The notes beneath the pieces were generated by a model, which worked only from the letters and a program-made list of their open reading frames with translations, did not search any database and was not told the DNA's origin. A program made the position numbers and the translations under genes. From positions 1 to 10,439 of the forward strand of contig NCCR01000049.1 in NCBI GenBank assembly GCA_002279765.1: a DNA stretch of 10,439 bases, given 5' to 3'. Positions 6,801-10,439 of the stretch are shown one piece after another. The stretch's first letter is position 1. Every line of letters starts with the position of its first letter. The stretch comes from Verrucomicrobia bacterium 12-59-8. Lineage in GTDB: Bacteria > Verrucomicrobiota > Verrucomicrobiae > Verrucomicrobiales > Verrucomicrobiaceae.

Positions 6801-9800
6801 TGTTTGTGCCGAACATCGTCAGCGTGCCGCCGCCATTGATGAGCACGCTGGCCGTCTGGGCGATCTGATTGGCAATCGTTTCCGTCACAGTCCCTCCGTT
6901 GTTGATCACCAAGCTGTAACCGGTGATGGTTGAGCTGCCATTGGTGCCAGCCCCGGCAGAAATCGAAACGTTGCTAGTTCCGTTGGCGCTGGCGTTGCTG
7001 AGGGTCAGCGTGCCGGCATTGACCACCGTACCACCGGTGTAGGTATTGTTGCTGACGCTAGTGATCGTCAGGCCCGCAGTGCCGGATTTGACGAGGGTGA
7101 CCCGATTGCCACTGACCCCTGCGCTGTAAGTTCCTTTGTCGGTGATGGCCAGACCGGTGGCAAGCGTAATGGCGGCAGTGCTGTTGGAATAGATGTCCAG
7201 CTCCGCCACAGTGCCATTGTTTGCGCCCGCAGTCAGGGTTCCATTCTGAAGAGTCGTCGTCCCGGTCGTGCCCGTGCTGGTGCGCATGACGCCGCCCGAA
7301 GTAACGGTCAGGATACCGGCTCCCAGATCGAGAATCTGGACTCCAGCGGCGGCCCCCGTCAGCTGCAGGGAGTTCACCGTATTGCCACCCGCAGCGAGGG
7401 TGATCGCGGAAGTAAGTCCGCTGAACTGGTAGTTGCCGCTGGCGATGGTGGTGCTTTGCGCGCCAATGGAACTGATGATCGTGTAAGCAGCAGAGTTCAG
7501 CGCGGCAATGCCCGCAGCGGTGAGCGTGGCATTTCCGGTGGTGTTGGTCGCGGAGGCATTCTGCGAGATCGTGAACACCGTCGCGCTGGTGATGCCCGTG
7601 ATGTAGGAACCTGCTGGGATCGCCGTGCCGGTGATCTGCTGACCGATGATCATGTTGACAGTGCTCCCTGAACTGAGGGTGACGGTGTTGCTGTTGAAGG
7701 TCGTTGATACCGTGCCGGTCAGGTTTTGCGCAGTGACGTTGGTGGCCCAGTCATTGGCCGTGGCCGCCGTCGCACCCACCGTGGCCCAGCCGCCAAGCAG
7801 GCCGCTGGAGAGCGTGCTGCCATTGACGTTGTTCACAAAGATCTGCGCGCTGCCGGGCAGCGACTGGCCAAGAGTCGTGCCACTGAATACCGCAGCGGTG
7901 CCGACACCGGCCGTGCGCGTCAGGTTGTCGATGGTCAGTGCAGCGGTGTTGCTGGTGGCGGCCAGAGGAGCCGTGACGGTGATGGTGTTGAGGCCCTGAT
8001 TGAGAGAGACGCCGGTACCCGTGCCGATGGTCTCAGCCGTGGATGATTGATTGGAGCCAGTGAGGTTGATCGTGCCAGAGTTCAAGGTGATCGCCGCAGA
8101 GCTGGAGATGCGAGTATTGCTGGCAGAGAGACCGTTATTGACCAGAGAGAGAGTCGCGCCGCTGACGTTGAACGCAGCGCTGACAAGGGAGCCGCTGTCT
8201 TGTAACACGAGTGAGCCGCCCTGAACGTTCGTCGTGCCCGTGTAGGTGTTCACGCTGGTGAGCGTGAGTGCTCCGGTGCCCGCCTTGTAAAGGTTGATGG
8301 CGTTGTTGCTATCGCCGCCGCCAATGACACCGCCAAAGGTGGTGCCGTTCGAGGTGGTGAAGAGATTCGCAGTGGTCGCACTGATGATTGAGCCACCAGT
8401 GCCGCCGACCGCGTCGTTGTTGCTCAGACCGGCCACGGCTTGGTCTTTGCCATTAAGGTCCAGAGTGCCCGCATTGACGACAAGGTTCTGGAGTATGGCA
8501 ACGGTGGCCGTGGGCGTCACCAGGAGGGTGTTGGCCAAGCCGCTGTTGAGTTTCAAGACACCGCCATTGACCGTGGTAGGACCAGCATAGTACTCAGCAT
8601 TGTTCAGGCTTAGTGTGCCCCCATCCGCCTTGACCAGACCGCCCGTTGTGCCCAGCAGGAAGGCGTTGAGATTGAGAACGGATGTTCCGGTGACGTGAAT
8701 TTCAAATTGAACGTTGGCGCTTGTGGTGATGGACCCGGCGTTGATCGTGTTGGTGCCGACGAAGGTGTCGAGGATGCCGCCGGTGTTGATGGTCAGCAAA
8801 TTGAGCACCGCCGAACTGGAGTAGTTTTGCAGGACTGCGCCCTGGATAGCCTGGCCGCCGCCAGTGGTGTTGATGGCGCTGCCGGTGTTCAAGGTCAGGC
8901 TGTTGATCGATGTCGCGGTGCTGTAGGTCTGACTGGAGCTGAAGTTGCCAAAGTTCGTGGTCAGGCTGCTGGTGAGCGTCGTGGCCAGTTCCGTGGCAGC
9001 ACCTGCACCAGAGCCCAGCGGACGGAGGTAGGAGCCTGTGCCGGTGTCCTTGGTGAGGAAGCCCATGCCGGTGCCCGTGCCGGTATCTGCGATGATGTCG
9101 GCACGGATCGTCATGGTGCTGGCTCCATTGCTGCCGCCGCCTTGAGTCACGCCTGTGATGGTCGCGCCAGCAGTGCTGCCGAAGGCGCTGCCAGTCGTCA
9201 TGTTTGCAAAACCCGCGCCGGTGGTAGTAGAGAGTCCTTGGATGAGGAGGCTGCCGCCGCTGGTGGCCGTTTCTACCGCCAGCGCGGTCGCCGTCAGTGT
9301 CGTTGTACCACCAGTGCCGCCGGTGAGGGTCAGAGTACCGCCGCCGTTTGAGACCGTCAGTGTGGAGACAGTTTCTAGTGAATTGGTGCTGGCCGCATTG
9401 GTGCCGTTGAGGATCACGGTGCCGCCCTGGATGGTGAGAGCCTTGCCACCGAGACGGTTGGTCAGATTGGACGTGGTGTTGTCTATGCTCAGCGTGCCCC
9501 CCGCAGCCACCGTATCGGTGGCGAATGAGATCATGCCAGTCACGCCATTGAGTGTCACCCCGCCCTGATTCAATATCAGATTTCCAGTGGCTGTGTTCAC
9601 ATTGGTCAGAGTCAGTGTGCCGCTACCAATTTTGGTGAGGCCGAACGAAGTGACCTGCGTCATGACGCCATCGAACTGATAGCTGCCGGTTGCTCCATTG
9701 CCCACGGTGAGCACCGACGTGCCTGAGGAGGTGACAAGACCGGCCCCTGTGAGGGAGCCGATGGTGGTCGCCTGGCTTGCAATGTCAAAGGCACTGCTGC

Positions 9801-10439
9801 TGCTCACGAAAACGGCACCGGCGACCGGCAGCGCATTGGCTCCGCCCATTTGAAGCAGGCCAGCACTGACTGTGGTGGAGCCGGTGTAGCTGTTGCCGGA
9901 GTTGCTGAGTTTCAGAATGCCGTTGCCCGCCTTTGACAGTCCGGCAGCGCCGGACACCGCACCACCGAGGGTGGAAACATTCTGAGGACTGATGACGGTG
10001 ATCGTGCGCGTACTGCTGCCAAGATTGACGGCACCGTTGAGGATCATGCCATTGACAGCCAGCGGACCACCAAAGGTGAAATCGCCATTCACGGTCACGT
10101 TGTTGGAAATGGTCTGAACGGCGGTGCCCGACTGCAGGGTGGTACCGTCAGCGATGGTCAGGGTGCCGATGCCCAGCGGCCCGGTGCTGCCCTGGATGAG
10201 CGGCACGCCCGCCGCAGTCAGCGAACTGCTTGCGTTAAGAATGAGCGTACCCGCGTTCAACTGCACGCCACCGTTGAAGGTATTGGCCGCGGTGAGCACG
10301 AGCGAGCCGGTGCCTGCTTTGATGATGCCTGCTGCACTGGCCGTGCCACCCATGATGTTCTGAATGACGCTGCCAAGAATCAAATCCATCGGCGACTGAC
10401 CGGAGGTGGTGATGGTGCGGTTCGCTCCGGCCAGCTCCC
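3742..10439 (-). CDS. Giant PATR-repeat (autotransporter-associated beta-strand) PEP-CTERM surface protein, 5'-partial
   Basis: An uninterrupted - strand frame of 2231 codons ends at TGA (3742-3744) and is still open at the right edge. The first ATG (10387-10389) lies inside repeat sequence (upstream residues GANRTITTSGQSP), so it is not the true start; the signal peptide must be beyond the window. The protein is built of Gly/Thr/Ser/Asn/Ala/Val-rich beta-strand repeats, with at least ten units of the PATR type (K-x-G-x-G-x-L-x-L ... N-T-Y-x-G-x-T-x-V ... G-x-L-x-L). Such repeats are expected to fold as a parallel beta-helix. The only cysteine I find is near the C-terminus. The protein ends with a non-repeat beta-rich region, a VPEP motif, a hydrophobic helix and an Arg cluster, that is, a PEP-CTERM signal rather than a beta-barrel. 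It is therefore probably exported and sorted by an exosortase-type system, then displayed or released. Possible roles are adhesion, matrix or polysaccharide interaction; none can be proven here. It is convergent with the operon. Confidence 0.87.
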   Translation of the reverse strand, partial: ELAGANRTITTSGQSPMDLILGSVIQNIMGGTASAAGIIKAGTGSLVLTAANTFNGGVQLNAGTLILNASSSLTAAGVPLIQGSTGPLGIGTLTIADGTTLQSGTAVQTISNNVTVNGDFTFGGPLAVNGMILNGAVNLGSSTRTITVISPQNVSTLGGAVSGAAGLSKAGNGILKLSNSGNSYTGSTTVSAGLLQMGGANALPVAGAVFVSSSSAFDIASQATTIGSLTGAGLVTSSGTSVLTVGNGATGSYQFDGVMTQVTSFGLTKIGSGTLTLTNVNTATGNLILNQGGVTLNGVTGMISFATDTVAAGGTLSIDNTTSNLTNRLGGKALTIQGGTVILNGTNAASTNSLETVSTLTVSNGGGTLTLTGGTGGTTTLTATALAVETATSGGSLLIQGLSTTTGAGFANMTTGSAFGSTAGATITGVTQGGGSNGASTMTIRADIIADTGTGTGMGFLTKDTGTGSYLRPLGSGAGAATELATTLTSSLTTNFGNFSSSQTYSTATSINSLTLNTGSAINTTGGGQAIQGAVLQNYSSSAVLNLLTINTGGILDTFVGTNTINAGSITTSANVQFEIHVTGTSVLNLNAFLLGTTGGLVKADGGTLSLNNAEYYAGPTTVNGGVLKLNSGLANTLLVTPTATVAILQNLVVNAGTLDLNGKDQAVAGLSNNDAVGGTGGSIISATTANLFTTSNGTTFGGVIGGGDSNNAINLYKAGTGALTLTSVNTYTGTTNVQGGSLVLQDSGSLVSAAFNVSGATLSLVNNGLSASNTRISSSAAITLNSGTINLTGSNQSSTAETIGTGTGVSLNQGLNTITVTAPLAATSNTAALTIDNLTRTAGVGTAAVFSGTTLGQSLPGSAQIFVNNVNGSTLSSGLLGGWATVGATAATANDWATNVTAQNLTGTVSTTFNSNTVTLSSGSTVNMIIGQQITGTAIPAGSYITGITSATVFTISQNASATNTTGNATLTAAGIAALNSAAYTIISSIGAQSTTIASGNYQFSGLTSAITLAAGGNTVNSLQLTGAAAGVQILDLGAGILTVTSGGVMRTSTGTTGTTTLQNGTLTAGANNGTVAELDIYSNSTAAITLATGLAITDKGTYSAGVSGNRVTLVKSGTAGLTITSVSNNTYTGGTVVNAGTLTLSNASANGTSNVSISAGAGTNGSSTITGYSLVINNGGTVTETIANQIAQTASVLINGGGTLTMFGTNTLSSLTFNDNGGTATPTVATATLLNLSAANAINVTNDNLASTPTISGTALTLTHAAPVITVNGLSTEGLIISAPLTTTGGGTIKKRGAGSLVFSGSVANVLTGGLNIEEGSVIFDNTAATTPYGAGTITIGTGTTILAGTAARTISNATSVSGDFTFGGTLSTNNLTLSGIMTLAAGAHTITVTSPQVTDTISGQITGGTNLIKAGAGSLILSSAANNYGGSTTVSGGVLQLGLAAVIPDASALIVAAGAAFDLNAKAETLGSLAGDTNTTGGIITNSVTGTSATLTIGADNTSTTFAGILTDTKAGVATTGNLLLTKTGTGLQTLTGANTYSGATTIGGTAGGLQVQNTSSSTSFATLGNTAITVGSGVSLMATVASEAPTTVINVGSTDVTTEGASVILGAGSKLDMRDNALGTFNIIEGVTFGLTGLTAAATANLYFDIGSVAAASGVYGGADKITVIKNASITSGAVINLNAVSGATGITTGIIPLITAGGGFLGTGTNNFTLANPALTLSGSWGSKTYNLTLSGEQDTTTQTALSVSVVAPTTAYWSGALDGNWSTNNAGGVTNWRTDATSNVDTQATPDATTNVFFNTTTPEASFLTTSNLITATSIASLTFTSAATGAVTLGNNGSNANTLTIGAGGITHSSSAGTAALNVSVILGASQTWTNDSTNPLSVNGSTITGAGMNLTVAGSGDTALAAAVQTVGGGVTKQDAGQLLFTAINTYSGATLVTGGNLQVGSGGVGSATSSAVTVSGTGSTATTVSAVSGSALTSSSVLSVTQLAAPTLSGTGSVGAVTLGSLSTVGVLRPGDAGGTSPGTLTLNGALTVYSGSQIQLGITSSSNNASTLDSGWDSSVTAVAYLGIHAKAGTASTPDSIYTQWNTVNGTYNSLSFAGQTLSLGASDGGTPTILVQTAGTPSLARGDIFKLMDWSSISSGSADSIGTPFGDSVFTTANDLLLPDLGFGLNWDTSAFSSYGILVIVPEPGRMVLMLFGLAALFLRRRCAGRLNRGRAQRQA
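5092..5157 (-). other. W-x-G-x-x-D-x-x-W ... N-W module-boundary motif
   Basis: The residues AYWSGALDGNWSTNN, followed shortly by TNW, form a tryptophan-rich motif that stands out in a protein with very few aromatic residues. In PATR-repeat proteins such a motif commonly opens a new block of repeats. Here it sits before the last PATR unit and the C-terminal region, so it probably marks a domain boundary. Confidence 0.5.
6001..6387 (-). repeat. Long internal duplication, copy B
   Basis: About 129 residues, from GTAARTISN to GSLAGD, are the partner of copy A. Shared landmarks in the same order are SGDFTFGG, TITVTSPQ, the PATR unit KAGAGSLILSS, GGVLQLG and AAFDLNAKAETLGSL. The divergence at protein level suggests an old duplication rather than recent recombination. 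Confidence 0.75.
7510..7713 (-). other. Probable inserted 68-residue cassette in the giant protein
   Basis: Between a GWATVG...NDWAT...QNLTG stretch and IAALNSAAYTIISSIGAQST lies a segment of different character. It reads in part NTVTLSSGSTVNMIIGQQIT, followed by GTAIPAGSYITGITSATVFT. This value-then-limit pattern (V/I-G-x-x-I-x-G-T-A-I-P-A-G-x-x-I) resembles small beta units found in phage tail and adhesin-like proteins. From memory, related PATR proteins run from the DWAT region directly into the I-A-A-L region, so this looks inserted. That comparison is recollection and was not computed. Confidence 0.4.
9730..10128 (-). repeat. Long internal duplication, copy A
   Basis: About 133 residues, from GTAVQTISN to GSLTGAGLV, correspond in order to copy B some 3.7 kb away. 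The stretch starting TISNNVTVNGDFTFGG aligns without gaps over 44 residues with copy B at 24 identities. The following PATR unit and the AFDIASQATTIGSL segment also match. The visible 5' edge of the gene (GANRTITTSG) resembles the start of another such module, so more copies may lie off the window. Confidence 0.75.

Larger units (their letters stand above)
4582..10320 (-). repeat. Ten PATR-type repeat units within the giant protein
   Basis: Each unit spans about 28-30 residues, from a Lys-x-Gly to a final G-x-L-x-L strand. In reading order they lie at 10237-10320, 9847-9933, 9550-9633, 8548-8631, 8203-8286, 7000-7089, 6460-6549, 6106-6192, 5761-5850 and 4582-4665. Clear examples are KAGTGALTLTSVNTYTGTT (unit 5) and KAGAGSLILSSAANNYGGST (unit 8). 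Units 3, 4 and 7 are more divergent. They are irregularly spaced (roughly 300-1200 nt apart) and separated by other beta-strand sequence, so they are not a simple tandem array. Weaker units may exist between them. Confidence 0.8.

Noticed and set aside
3887..10363. Many + strand open frames of 60-250 residues antisense to the giant gene
   Set aside because: They are Pro/Val/Ala/Arg-rich frames with no family motifs, produced by the antisense of a GC-rich Thr/Gly/Ser/Ala coding repeat. The - strand frame is continuous and has clear PATR and PEP-CTERM features.
3742..10439. Periodic DNA repeats as a CRISPR or tandem-repeat array
   Set aside because: The periodicity comes from protein repeats that diverge at DNA level and are irregularly spaced; there are no identical direct repeats with unique spacers.
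3742..10439. Classical autotransporter (type Va) protein
   Set aside because: The C-terminus is a PEP-CTERM signal, with no 12-strand beta-barrel and no terminal aromatic residue.

Overview
The window most likely comes from a Verrucomicrobiota bacterium. The evidence is a very large protein that combines autotransporter-associated beta-strand (PATR-type) repeats with a PEP-CTERM C-terminus, next to a MotA/TolQ/ExbB-like operon whose two small membrane proteins carry FFAFQD- and LDLLLDT-type N-termini. I associate both features with Verrucomicrobiota and Planctomycetota. This placement rests on protein character; there is no rRNA or marker gene here.

Bases 1-3555 (+ strand) hold four closely packed genes read as one operon. 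They are a transglutaminase-like protein (its 5' end lies outside the window), a four-helix MotA/TolQ/ExbB-family proton-channel subunit, and two different single-pass membrane proteins with coiled coils. Gaps between genes are 37, 11 and 6 nt. The two single-pass proteins each have an Asp at the membrane entry, as ExbD/TolR/MotB do. They also share a homologous C-terminal domain ending in a G-[YF]-D-x-x-P-E-H motif, so they look like diverged paralogues. My reading is a proton-motive-force-driven envelope machine with one channel subunit and two stator-rod subunits, plus a possible cysteine-protease/transglutaminase-like partner. Its purpose is unknown, and it is the best candidate here for an undescribed system.

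Bases 3556-3741 are a short gap between convergent genes. An 8-bp perfect inverted repeat sits over the end of the operon and no other gene is convincing.

Bases 3742-10439 (- strand) are one uninterrupted reading frame of at least 2231 codons, still open at the window's right edge. It encodes a Ser/Thr/Gly/Ala/Asn-rich, probably secreted beta-helical surface protein with at least ten PATR-type repeat units, a long-range internal duplication, a probable inserted cassette, and a PEP-CTERM sorting signal. It faces the operon tail to tail, and nothing in the sequence links the two functionally. The many open frames antisense to it are compositional shadows. I saw no tRNA, rRNA, insertion sequence or CRISPR array.
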